The notes under the pieces are model-generated. The model did not search any database, had not been told where the DNA came from, and saw nothing but the letters and a program-made list of their open reading frames with translations. 61,858 nucleotides of DNA from positions 1 to 61,858 of the forward strand of contig CAYXVE010000028.1 in assembly GCA_964468435.1 (NCBI GenBank), read 5' to 3'. Shown piece after piece: positions 1 through 8,275 of the stretch. The translations under genes were made by a program, and so were the position numbers. This stretch comes from JBCCTX01 sp964468435 (lineage in GTDB: Bacteria > Bacteroidota > Bacteroidia > J057). Position 1 is the first letter of the stretch, and each line of letters opens with the position of its first letter.

Positions 1-9
1 AAATCCATG

Positions 10-55
10 GGATTTTTATCTGCCCGCCTTCGTTTGCAACGGAGGTGGGCCATCC
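10..55. terminator. Strong intergenic hairpin
   Basis: A 13-bp stem (22-34 with 38-50, two G-T pairs) closes a 3-base loop. A short outer GGAT/ATCC pairing frames it. On the plus strand it is followed by CATCCTTTTC, so it could end a plus-strand gene lying before the window. It also sits behind the 3' end of the minus-strand gene ending at 162, but that side has no T run. The direction is unresolved. Apart from this hairpin I see nothing in bases 1-161. Confidence 0.4.
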
Positions 56-161
56 TTTTCAAAATAGGATTTTGCAAACAAAGGCTATCTGAGATTAATC
101 CATTGACCTGCGTCAACCTCTTGTAGTATCTATAAAATGTATTTTCCCTTGGAAATCATTT

Positions 162-719
162 TTACTCTACCTGCTGTTGCTGCGCAGGAGCATTAAAATC
201 CAGGCTGAAGCCGATAGGCTGAATAGGTTTGTTGTTGGTGTTATCGTCGTCAAAATCTTCCCAATTGATGATCTCTTTTAGGAAAGTCTCCACATGACGA
301 ATAATAAAGGGTACTTGTATCTCCTCTGGACGATAAATGGCTAACATCTTGGGTGGGTAGGGTTTGTTATAACCTTCTATGAAAGGATATACAATCATGA
401 CCTCGATCTTGCCATTAAACAGTTGTTGATATATCAACATACCATTGTGCTTGATCAAAGGTCTTGTAGCATCCTCCGATATCTTCTCCCCTATTCCACT
501 TTTCTGTCTTCCGAGAGATAAAATGATGGCCTCCAGATTTTTGACATTGTCCTTAACTTCTACTTCAGCCTTCAACCCTGTTTCGCCTAAAATAGAATTC
601 AGTCGTTCTATGATAAAATCTTTAAGGCTTTCTCGCCATATATTGCGATACTGCTCTGTATTTCCCAGAATATCGTGATAAGCAGCCACCTTGCTTTTTA
701 AATTCAATAGTTCATTCAT
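162..719 (-). CDS. Conserved hypothetical protein, 185 aa
   Basis: This is a soluble acidic protein with no signal peptide, membrane segment or catalytic motif that I can name. The first 15 residues look helical. The middle contains a conserved-looking stretch (LIKHNGMLIYQQLFNGK) followed by IVYPFIEGY and a proline-rich turn. The tail is acidic and asparagine-rich and ends in a run of glutamines. I chose the ATG at 719 because the protein then begins MNELLNLKSKV, which resembles the start of similar Bacteroidota proteins as I remember them. A TTG at 758 would add 13 residues. It lies 93 bp behind the helicase-nuclease gene on the same strand, so the two may be co-transcribed. The function is unknown. 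Confidence 0.75.
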   Translation of the reverse strand: MNELLNLKSKVAAYHDILGNTEQYRNIWRESLKDFIIERLNSILGETGLKAEVEVKDNVKNLEAIILSLGRQKSGIGEKISEDATRPLIKHNGMLIYQQLFNGKIEVMIVYPFIEGYNKPYPPKMLAIYRPEEIQVPFIIRHVETFLKEIINWEDFDDDNTNNKPIQPIGFSLDFNAPAQQQQVE

Positions 720-812
720 CAGATTCAATTTCTTATATAATTTTTCTAATCTTGTCAAATATCTGATATGACAATATAAGGATTAGTATCTGGAATATAT
801 ATTTACCATTCA

Positions 813-3800
813 TTATCTACTATCACTAACTTTCTCAATATGCTTCAATAAGTAATAAACATAGCCCTCCACCAGGATATATCCCATCGTTTTAAGTGCA
901 TACATATACTTCTGAACCTGGATATGATGCGAAACATAAGGATCTCCGGTCTTGTAATCTACCACGACGGCTTTTCCTTTGTGTATCATTACCCTGTCAG
1001 GGCGCAGTATGGTACTATTCTCATAAAGGATCTCTGCCTCATTCTTCACCTCCCACAAACCTGAAAACCAATGTGCAGCATCGGGATGAAGTACCACTTC
1101 CTGTAGCAATTTCTCCATAAAATCAGACTCTTCAGAGCTGATCAGCCCTTTGTGTAGTACATGCTTCACCCCCACAGTGATATCTTCTACAGAGTATATA
1201 TGCGCCAAAGCTTCATGGACCAACTCCCCAGCAAGAATCTGTTCGCTTCGCTGACGTATATCAGTGGGAAGATACATATTGGAGCTAAACCGGATAGATA
1301 TCCGGGGTTGATGATCCAGACCTGCATGCTCCAAAGTCTTGAGTGTAACCGTTTCCTGTTCTAAATCCCTGGTCTTTCTCTCATAGGATTCTTTTTTACC
1401 CCATGTAATCATTTTTTCTTCGTTCGTAGCCATATTCATCCCTTCCCGTATGACGAAGTTGATCAAATGTGCTACTTGCGAAATCTGCTTGGCCTTTCCA
1501 GCATAATCTTTGGTCAGAATATACAACCTATGCTCTGAACGTGTAAAAGCTACGTACAGCAGGTTCAAATTATCTATGTAGCTAGCAATCAACTCATCCC
1601 GGTAATGGTCCTTGAAATAACTGTTGTCGAGTTTGGAAGAAACCTTGACTGGCAAATACTCAAACTGATCATAGGGAGCTTTATCAGGCTTCTCGATCCA
1701 AATAAAATCACCAACCTTGGGCTTTAATGACCAATCCGCAAAAGGTAGTATAACCACAGGAAATTCCAGCCCCTTGGATTTGTGAATAGTCATAATCCTG
1801 ACAGCATCCTGCTCATCAACTGATGCTATTGCTCTGCTGGACTTTTGATCTTCCCACCAATCGAGAAACCCTGTAATACTTGAATCCTGCAACTGGGTAT
1901 ACTCAAGCACAGCCCCCAAAAAACTTAACACATAAGCATCTGGTTCATGTAATCCCCTAAGACGGTGAATCAAATAGGAAATACAGTCATATACCGGCAT
2001 GCGTAAAAGTTGTTCACGGCTAGCAAAAATTTCTACTAAAAGTCTCTTCCCTATTCCCGACAAAAACGACAGATGATCAGTTTGTAACTCGCCGTTCATC
2101 TGCGAAAGATGATATTGAAGTGTAGCCTCAGCTATTTCATCGTCGCCAAACACAAGGTACTTAAGATAAGCAAGAATTAAAATCACCTTGTCGTTGCGCA
2201 TCAGTAACAACGATTCAGCAGATACGACTTTGACCCTGTTTTTTTGTAAAAACTGAGCCAATTGTATTCCTTCACTATTTCTTCTTACCAGTAACGTGAT
2301 GTCACTTTCCTTGAAACCCTCATCCATAAGCTCCTGAATAAGTTCCAATGTCCTACCCATCGCCAATTCTATCCAGGAAACGCCCTCAGGTTGACTAATA
2401 CGCTTTTCATGCTCAAAAAATTCTATTCCCACAAAACCCCTGATATGATTTTTTGTGCTGTGCTGAACTATATTTCTGTAAGCCTGATGAAGATCACTTC
2501 CCTCCTCCAGATCCAGTTCTTTACCAAGATATTCTACAGAGTGTTGAAAAAAAGTGTTGTTGAATTCCACCACGTCTTTTGCCGTACGCCAATTGTCTGT
2601 CAGAAATTCTTCCCGGGGTCTCTCGCCAAAAGCACTTTGTACCTGCTGTTCTACCTTGCGATTAAGCAGATCCATATTTCCATTTCTCCATCGATAAATA
2701 GACTGTTTTACGTCTCCCACGATCAGGTTATGGGGTTGTGCATCAGGTTCACTTTGAGACATGGCCTCACGCAATAGCGGAAAGAGATTAGACCATTGCA
2801 TATCAGAAGTATCCTGAAATTCATCAAGCAAATAATGCATGTAGCGGGTACCTACGCGCTCGTAGATGAAGGGTGGATCAGTACCTCCATCTAATACCAT
2901 ACTCAGTAGATAGGACGTATCAGATATGATAAGCTGATGGTATTCTTTGCGGTAATCAGAGAGCTTTTGCTGCAAATCGTACATGACACCGAAGCTATAT
3001 ATCGATCCGGACACTGTCAGCGCAGTCTGATAAGCATCTATACCTTCGTCATAATAGCTGACCATCTCATTCAGCCAGTCGATCAGGCCTGCCTGGATTG
3101 CAGCGTAGAAATCTTCCTCCCGTTCACTGCCTGGCTTCATCCATGCCTCCAGTTCCTCGCAGCCTTCCCGCGCTCTTTTCTTGGGATCAAAATCCAGCTT
3201 GTCTTGTACCCGATAAAAATAAGATGGCACACTACTCTTCTTATATTTAAATGCATCAAGTGGCAGGTCAAAGCGATTGAGTATGGAGATAGCTTCATTA
3301 GCCAGGGAACACATATGCTGTTCAAATTCTCTGCGTATACGGATGATTTCTCCTGCAATTTCCTGTATGTGCTGAATATGAGACGTATCAAGGGGTTTTT
3401 GTACATTTAGCTGTTGAAATTGCTCCTTAAAAACCTGTGAACCCAGCTTTCTGAGCATTAGATGAATGTTCCAGCTCTTGTCTTCAGAAAGGTTATAATC
3501 CAGAAATTGCTTGAGCAAATTCGTAAGATCTTTATTAGTACCTACCTCCAGAAGCATATCCCCGATAATATACTCAAGAACCTGAGCCTGTTGCATTTCG
3601 ATCTCATAACCCATCGGTATATTCAACTCACGTGTAAAAGCTCTGACAATACGTTGGAAAAATCGTTCAATGGTACTTACCGAAAAATTGCTATAGTCAT
3701 TGAGAATGTTATCAAGAGCCCTGCGAGCCTGCTGATCAATAGGATGAGATAGTTCGATATGGTTTTCCTGAAAATGTTGTTCCAGCTTCAGAAAAACTAT

Positions 3801-4016
3801 ATTTTCCCTTTGTTCTTCTTCTGAGGATGTCGCCAGTTCCATTAGTTGCTGGATTATCCTCTTCTTCATTTCATTGGTAGCTGCATTGGTAAATGTCACA
3901 GCAAGTATATTGCTATAGCGATATGGATTGAGAATGATCAGTTTGAGATATTCCAGTACCAGCGTAAAGGTCTTCCCACTCCCCGCAGAGGACTTGTAAA
4001 TGGTCAGGCTATTCAC
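813..4016 (-). CDS. UvrD/AddA-like helicase with C-terminal RecB-type nuclease domain
   Basis: This is a 1067-residue superfamily 1A DNA helicase of the AddA/RecB type, expected to act in double-strand-break repair. A Walker A motif (SSAGSGKT) lies at about residues 9-16. Motif Ia (AVTFTNAA) follows near 40, the Walker B-like LLDEFQDTS near 400, and the motif V/VI signatures (IHKSKGLEFP and LLYVAFTRS) in the second half. The last 120 residues carry VVVDYKTG and HIQVQKYMYAL, as in PD-(D/E)XK nucleases of the RecB family. The length fits AddA-like proteins of Bacteroidota. The partner AddB-like nuclease gene is not in the window. The gene starts at an ATG only 10 residues before Walker A, and no upstream start is plausible. 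Confidence 0.9.
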   Translation of the reverse strand: MNSLTIYKSSAGSGKTFTLVLEYLKLIILNPYRYSNILAVTFTNAATNEMKKRIIQQLMELATSSEEEQRENIVFLKLEQHFQENHIELSHPIDQQARRALDNILNDYSNFSVSTIERFFQRIVRAFTRELNIPMGYEIEMQQAQVLEYIIGDMLLEVGTNKDLTNLLKQFLDYNLSEDKSWNIHLMLRKLGSQVFKEQFQQLNVQKPLDTSHIQHIQEIAGEIIRIRREFEQHMCSLANEAISILNRFDLPLDAFKYKKSSVPSYFYRVQDKLDFDPKKRAREGCEELEAWMKPGSEREEDFYAAIQAGLIDWLNEMVSYYDEGIDAYQTALTVSGSIYSFGVMYDLQQKLSDYRKEYHQLIISDTSYLLSMVLDGGTDPPFIYERVGTRYMHYLLDEFQDTSDMQWSNLFPLLREAMSQSEPDAQPHNLIVGDVKQSIYRWRNGNMDLLNRKVEQQVQSAFGERPREEFLTDNWRTAKDVVEFNNTFFQHSVEYLGKELDLEEGSDLHQAYRNIVQHSTKNHIRGFVGIEFFEHEKRISQPEGVSWIELAMGRTLELIQELMDEGFKESDITLLVRRNSEGIQLAQFLQKNRVKVVSAESLLLMRNDKVILILAYLKYLVFGDDEIAEATLQYHLSQMNGELQTDHLSFLSGIGKRLLVEIFASREQLLRMPVYDCISYLIHRLRGLHEPDAYVLSFLGAVLEYTQLQDSSITGFLDWWEDQKSSRAIASVDEQDAVRIMTIHKSKGLEFPVVILPFADWSLKPKVGDFIWIEKPDKAPYDQFEYLPVKVSSKLDNSYFKDHYRDELIASYIDNLNLLYVAFTRSEHRLYILTKDYAGKAKQISQVAHLINFVIREGMNMATNEEKMITWGKKESYERKTRDLEQETVTLKTLEHAGLDHQPRISIRFSSNMYLPTDIRQRSEQILAGELVHEALAHIYSVEDITVGVKHVLHKGLISSEESDFMEKLLQEVVLHPDAAHWFSGLWEVKNEAEILYENSTILRPDRVMIHKGKAVVVDYKTGDPYVSHHIQVQKYMYALKTMGYILVEGYVYYLLKHIEKVSDSR

Positions 4017-4215
4017 AAATATTCCTTTTTTTTAGATACTTAATACAAAAAACACATTAAATGTAACATAAGAATATTCAAATTCCATGTTTTCATACAG
4101 CTTTCCAGGTAAAGCTCAGAACAATATCACGCTTGTGCTACTAACTATCGGGCTGTATTCAGATAATTTTTTTAAAATATCCAACCTGTAAGCAACAGAA
4201 TTTATTATTAATTCG

Positions 4216-4223
4216 TAAATTTG
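4216..4223 (+). promoter_or_regulatory. Candidate Bacteroidota -7 box
   Basis: TAAATTTG is an exact match to the Bacteroidota -7 consensus TAnnTTTG, 29 bp before the ATG of the 86-residue ORF. No convincing TTTG element lies about 19-21 bp further up, so the call rests on the -7 box alone. Confidence 0.4.
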
Positions 4224-4251
4224 CTATAACCAACCTTTAATATATTTGATT

Positions 4252-4512
4252 ATGCTCTCTCCGCAAAAAAGAAACTTTTGGATCTTGTTAACAGTGATTG
4301 CAGTATTATTTACCGCCGCCCAGATGTTCAAGCGAAACGAGGTACGAAACTACCACAAACGTGGAATTATGAACTCATGTTCAATGAAAAGCCGTTCAGT
4401 CTCAAGTGAAGAAACAACCAGTTCCCAAAAGCTTGAAGCTAAAGACGAAAGGGAAAATAAACACAAAGGTTGTTACTACAAATCATACACAGTACCCAGA
4501 AGGGAGCAATAA
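4252..4512 (+). CDS. Small membrane-anchored protein of unknown function, 86 aa
   Basis: The reading frame begins at ATG 4252; a TTG at 4246 is also possible. Residues 8-25 are hydrophobic and follow positive charges, as in a single N-terminal membrane anchor or an uncleaved signal. The rest is polar and highly charged, rich in Lys, Glu and Ser, with two cysteines in the middle and one near the end. I recognise no family. It sits alone between the helicase gene on the other strand and the 383-residue secreted protein. An exact -7 box lies 29 bp in front, and a 13-bp hairpin with a T-rich tail begins 64 bp behind. That layout supports a real single-gene transcript, although the protein itself has no recognisable support. 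Confidence 0.5.
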   Translation: MLSPQKRNFWILLTVIAVLFTAAQMFKRNEVRNYHKRGIMNSCSMKSRSVSSEETTSSQKLEAKDERENKHKGCYYKSYTVPRREQ

Positions 4513-4575
4513 TCCCCTTTTGTGATAGACAGAATCTGGCCTGTTTTTCATTTAACCTTGAACAGGATTAAATTA

Positions 4576-4623
4576 CCTTATATGTGTATCCATACCGTTT
4601 ACACATATGGGGTGATCTTTTTA
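4576..4623 (+). terminator. Rho-independent terminator behind the small ORF
   Basis: The arms are 4576-4588 and 4600-4612, 13 bp with two G-T pairs and a perfect 9-bp core. They close an 11-base loop and are followed by TGATCTTTTTA. The site lies between the small ORF and the next plus-strand gene and separates them into two transcripts. Confidence 0.5.
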
Positions 4624-4735
4624 TACTCAACGTTATCATTTTGGCAGAAAATTTGATCATTATTTTTTGCTGAACTTTTACATCTAAAACAATATTGTTT
4701 TTTGATAAAGAATTTCAAATTCTTTACTGATTTAA

Positions 4736-4743
4736 TACATTTG
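4736..4743 (+). promoter_or_regulatory. Candidate -7 box for the 383-aa secreted protein
   Basis: TACATTTG exactly matches TAnnTTTG, 48 bp before the ATG at 4792. A TTTG at 4701-4704 is too far upstream to be a normal -33 element. The segment 4624-4791 is AT-rich and holds no other recognisable element. Confidence 0.4.
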
Positions 4744-4791
4744 AAATACAACCAATAAGAAATAAAGGAAATACTCATTTACGGGTTTGCT

Positions 4792-5943
4792 ATGAGAAAA
4801 ATTTTGATGCTTTTCACGTTCTCATTCTACTACTTGTTATCACAGGGACAAAGTACCAGAAGTGCTCAATACAGCATGGAAGCGCTTATCAACCATTACA
4901 TTAATGCCTACCCTTTTACAACTAACAATCAATTTCGCCTATCAGCCTACGCAGAGCTGAAAGGAGATTTCTCGGTTGCATCCCAATCGCTGATCCTGGA
5001 TTTCGGCTCGTGGGGCAAAATGTCTTTTTATGTAGACAATTGTCTGCTCAGGACCAGCCAGGGAGCTGTTTTCTACCTCAACAAAGGCGATAAATCCTCA
5101 AATGCTGTAAACCACATCAACGAAGCATTGGACAATATTTTCGAAAACATTACATTGCTAGGAGATCACAATGCTGATCTTCAACATATTGACTTTGTCG
5201 ACAAATGGTTGGCCAGAAAAAATATAGAACCTTTTGAGAAAGTATATACACGACATATACTCATTAAGTATGGCAAATACGAACCAGAATACCAACATGT
5301 TGTCTTTCATACTGACTGGCTACCACACCAGGAATACCAATATAAAAGACCCGGAGATAATGCGCTGATTAAAAGACATAACTCACCACTCAAATTACTA
5401 CTCGATACCGTAAACTTGAGGGGCTATTACGTTTCAGTAGGAGGATTTGTATATGTAGAAGACGTTAAAAGAAAGGTAAAATACGCCACAGGTGAGCAAT
5501 ATATGTACAATGTAAGTGCTTTTAAACTGTTTATTCAAAAACTTTTTGTCCAAACTACACAATATGTCACAGAAACGTCATACAAGGACAAAAGGGTTGT
5601 GAAGCAAACTTATGAAAAAGAAAAGCGCAGAATTATTGGGGATGACAAGGTTAATAGTATGGCCCAGGAAAGCTCATCAGGAAGATCGGCCAGGTTAATG
5701 AACGTCAAACAGGGAGACTCTGACAGAGGTCTTCAAATGCTTTATGGCAAATATACCTGGATTCCCACTATGCTTGCACGACTCAGGGCACACAACATTG
5801 AGATTTCAGATCCAGATATCCTTCACTTCCTGGTAGATCAACCCTATTTTCCAAGGATTTATCAATATCTGAGCAAAGAAGAAAAATATAAAGTAGACAA
5901 ATTTATCAGTAGGCATAGGCCCACCCGGAACAGGCGGGCTTAG
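4792..5943 (+). CDS. Secreted protein of unknown function, 383 aa
   Basis: The protein opens with a typical signal peptide: a basic start, a hydrophobic core to about residue 18, then QGQS. The mature part is mixed alpha/beta, rich in Tyr, His and Lys, and strongly basic near residues 255-285 and again at the C-terminus. I see no catalytic motif, repeat or membrane segment and do not recognise the family. It has its own candidate -7 box, stands between two hairpin or promoter regions, and ends 15 bp before the convergent DUF1573 gene. A periplasmic or outer-membrane-associated location is inferred from the signal peptide only. Confidence 0.7.
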   Translation: MRKILMLFTFSFYYLLSQGQSTRSAQYSMEALINHYINAYPFTTNNQFRLSAYAELKGDFSVASQSLILDFGSWGKMSFYVDNCLLRTSQGAVFYLNKGDKSSNAVNHINEALDNIFENITLLGDHNADLQHIDFVDKWLARKNIEPFEKVYTRHILIKYGKYEPEYQHVVFHTDWLPHQEYQYKRPGDNALIKRHNSPLKLLLDTVNLRGYYVSVGGFVYVEDVKRKVKYATGEQYMYNVSAFKLFIQKLFVQTTQYVTETSYKDKRVVKQTYEKEKRRIIGDDKVNSMAQESSSGRSARLMNVKQGDSDRGLQMLYGKYTWIPTMLARLRAHNIEISDPDILHFLVDQPYFPRIYQYLSKEEKYKVDKFISRHRPTRNRRA

Positions 5944-5958
5944 GAACCTGTATGTATA

Positions 5959-6507
5959 TTAACTATTTGATTCTGAAATAAATCCTTTGAATCTGAGTAC
6001 CTTACGTTGTTGCTCTGAATTGAGAAATACGGTAATACTTTTCATTTGCGCACCCAGCTTTCCAGCAGAGTCAAATACCACCTCTACAAATCCCTCTTCA
6101 CCCGGCAGTATAGGCTCCTGGGACCAGTTGGGAGAAGTACATCCACACGATGGCTTAACATTGGAAAGCTTCAAGGGATAGGTTCCCGTATTGGTAAAAC
6201 GAAATACATGGCTTACTTTTTCTCCTTGCTTAATTTCCCCAAAGTCAAAAACCACTTCATTCCACGATACAGTTGTAAATCTCATGGTATCCTGTTGAGC
6301 TAAAGCAGCAGGACGTTGAACAGAGCTGGGCTGATTGCCCATGTTAGAAATTCCAGGATCAGATAAATTCAATGTGCTATTTGTGGTTTTCTTTACCTCA
6401 ATGACAGATTCCCTGGAAGATGGCTTCTCCTGCGCAACAGTTGTAGATAATAAGAACACAAAAATCAATAAAATGACCGGGACAAATCGGAATGAGTATG
6501 TATTCAT
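5959..6507 (-). CDS. Secreted DUF1573 domain protein
   Basis: This is a 182-residue protein with a signal peptide (hydrophobic residues 7-23, ending TTVAQ). A low-complexity linker of about 50 residues leads to one DUF1573 domain over the last 100 residues. The domain is recognisable from VVFDFGEIKQGEKV, FRFTNTGTYPL, the SCGCTSP cysteine pair and a closing VVFDSAGK / ITVFLNS segment. DUF1573 has an immunoglobulin-like fold and is common in Bacteroidota envelopes; its role is unsettled. The open frame extends upstream to 6720 over dinB. I placed the start at ATG 6507 because it gives a clean signal peptide; ATG 6534 is possible. It is divergent from dinB across about 160 bp. Confidence 0.8.
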   Translation of the reverse strand: MNTYSFRFVPVILLIFVFLLSTTVAQEKPSSRESVIEVKKTTNSTLNLSDPGISNMGNQPSSVQRPAALAQQDTMRFTTVSWNEVVFDFGEIKQGEKVSHVFRFTNTGTYPLKLSNVKPSCGCTSPNWSQEPILPGEEGFVEVVFDSAGKLGAQMKSITVFLNSEQQRKVLRFKGFISESNS

Positions 6508-6669
6508 CGGAATTAATATTTGAGTAAAGTTCATAATAAAAAGTTCAGTTATTGATATGAGACTCGCAAATAACGATACCAGTACATAAAAACCCTGTAC
6601 CAGAATATTTGGTAAAACGTTTGACCTATAAATATTGTTACATGATATATAACATATGATCTGTAAGGA

Positions 6670-7770
6670 ATGGATGCTTCGATAGAGCCAGTTCAAAAAA
6701 GATACCGCAAGATCATTCACGTAGACATGGATGCTTTTTTTGCATCAGTGGAGCAAAGGGATAATCCGGAACTACTCGGAAAACCCGTGGCTGTAGGGGG
6801 GGCTCGGGAACGAGGCGTGGTAGCTGCTGCCAGCTATGAAGCAAGAAAATATGGTGTTAGATCAGCCATGCCCTCCGTACGGGCACTTCGCCTATGCCCG
6901 GATATCATATTTGTCAAACCGCGGTTTGACCGCTATAAAGAAGTTTCACAGCAAATAAGAGAAATCTTTCTATCCTATACCGACCTGGTAGAGCCTTTAT
7001 CGCTGGATGAAGCATACCTGGATGTAACACATAACAAAGCCGGTATTCCATATGCTACGCGTATTGCCCAAATGATCAGAAAAGAGATATGGGAAAAAAC
7101 ACAACTTACTGCATCAGCAGGAATTTCTATCAATAAGTTCTTGGCAAAAGTAGCGACAGATATCAACAAACCCAATGGCGTCACCCTAATCCCTCCAGAA
7201 CATGCTGAACGTTTTCTGGAAGAATTGCCCATCGAAAAATTTTATGGGATCGGGCAAAAAACATCGGAAAAGATGAAAAAACTAGGAATCTTCGCAGGAA
7301 AGGATTTGAAAGGACGTTCTGAACTGGAACTAGCCAAACTTTTTGGCAAAGCGGGAAGGCACTACTATCGCATGGTACGGGCTATAGATGATCGCCCCGT
7401 AAAACCCGATAGAATACGCAAGTCTGTAGGTGCAGAAAATACGTTTTCGACAGATCTTACAGAACCTGGTGAAATGGTGGAAAAACTGGAAAAAATAACT
7501 CAGAGAGTATGCGACCGAATGCAGGCTATACCCACCTCCGGAAAAACCATTACCCTCAAAATTAAGTATCACGATTTTGTCATTACAACCCGAAGCAAAA
7601 CCCTAAATACGTTCATAACGGAATATGACGATATATCGAAAGTAGTACTTTCATTACTTGATGACCCATTTTTTCCGGGAAAGCCTGTCAGGTTGTTGGG
7701 AGTAAGTGTATCCAATCTGAAAGATATTATTCAACACCTTGATGATCAACAACCTACCCTGTTTCATTGA
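6670..7770 (+). CDS. dinB: DNA polymerase IV (Y-family translesion polymerase)
   Basis: This 366-residue Y-family polymerase copies past damaged bases without proofreading. The catalytic carboxylates sit in HVDMDAFFASVEQ near residue 20 and in SLDEAYLDV near residue 113. KPVAVGG and AASYEARKYGVRSAMP form the nucleotide-binding steric-gate region. Helix-hairpin-helix signatures (FYGIGQKT, GIFAGKDL) follow near 190-215, and the little-finger domain fills the rest, ending KPVRLLGVSVSNL. The length is normal. The short C-terminus (QPTLFH) resembles the clamp-binding peptides often found at the end of Pol IV. The gene is monocistronic, and its 3' end faces yegP across a perfect hairpin. No LexA box was identified upstream. 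Confidence 0.95.
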   Translation: MDASIEPVQKRYRKIIHVDMDAFFASVEQRDNPELLGKPVAVGGARERGVVAAASYEARKYGVRSAMPSVRALRLCPDIIFVKPRFDRYKEVSQQIREIFLSYTDLVEPLSLDEAYLDVTHNKAGIPYATRIAQMIRKEIWEKTQLTASAGISINKFLAKVATDINKPNGVTLIPPEHAERFLEELPIEKFYGIGQKTSEKMKKLGIFAGKDLKGRSELELAKLFGKAGRHYYRMVRAIDDRPVKPDRIRKSVGAENTFSTDLTEPGEMVEKLEKITQRVCDRMQAIPTSGKTITLKIKYHDFVITTRSKTLNTFITEYDDISKVVLSLLDDPFFPGKPVRLLGVSVSNLKDIIQHLDDQQPTLFH

Positions 7771-7789
7771 TTGACTCGAAAACGAGATG

Positions 7790-7824
7790 ATAAGGAATAA
7801 ATTCCTTGAGCATTTATTCCTTAT
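7790..7824. terminator. Bidirectional hairpin between convergent dinB and yegP
   Basis: A perfect 12-bp inverted repeat (7790-7801 and 7813-7824) closes an 11-base loop. It is preceded by a smaller CTCG-AAAA-CGAG hairpin at about 7774-7785. There is no clear T run on either side, but the position between two convergent genes fits a shared stop. Confidence 0.5.
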
Positions 7825-7849
7825 ACCTCTCCTAATACCCTTTCGCAAG

Positions 7850-8182
7850 TTAGGCTGTAGTGAGATCATTTATTTCGGCATCCACAGCATGTTTCATAAC
7901 AGACTCCATCCCCCCTTTCATACTGACTTCAGAATCATACATCTGACTTTTTCCAACAACCTGACCATTTGAAGATTTCAGGCTAAAGAAAAATTTACCG
8001 TTGACAGCCTGTTTCGTTTCATACCTTTTTTCATCTGCGGCATTCTTCTTGACAGACTCCACCCCATTCTTACAGCTGGTCTTTTGCTTGTATCCTTCGC
8101 TGCTAAGAATGATCTGACCATTAGAGGCTTTCAGGCGGAAATAAAATTCTCCGCTTTTTTCACTTTGATAAATTTCAAACAT
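7850..8182 (-). CDS. YegP family protein (two tandem DUF1508 repeats)
   Basis: This 110-residue protein is made of two similar halves of about 50 residues. Each reads F-Y/F-F-R/S-L-K-A/S-S-N-G-Q followed by a turn, then a segment such as CKNGVESVKKNA or MKGGMESVMKHA. This is the DUF1508/YegP pattern. The fold is a small beta-alpha unit of unknown biochemical role, and such proteins are cytosolic. The gene is single, convergent with dinB, and separated from the envelope cluster by about 90 bp. Nothing in it is unusual. Confidence 0.9.
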   Translation of the reverse strand: MFEIYQSEKSGEFYFRLKASNGQIILSSEGYKQKTSCKNGVESVKKNAADEKRYETKQAVNGKFFFSLKSSNGQVVGKSQMYDSEVSMKGGMESVMKHAVDAEINDLTTA

Positions 8183-8275
8183 AAAATATTGGTTATAGAG
8201 ATTAAAGAAAAACTATCGAAATTAAAACTATAAAAAAACCGCTAATATCCAATATTTCAGAAGAGTACAGGAGGA

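Noticed and set aside
6508..6720. N-terminal extension of the DUF1573 protein over dinB
   Set aside because: It would bury the signal peptide and overlap the dinB start; ATG 6507 is the better start.
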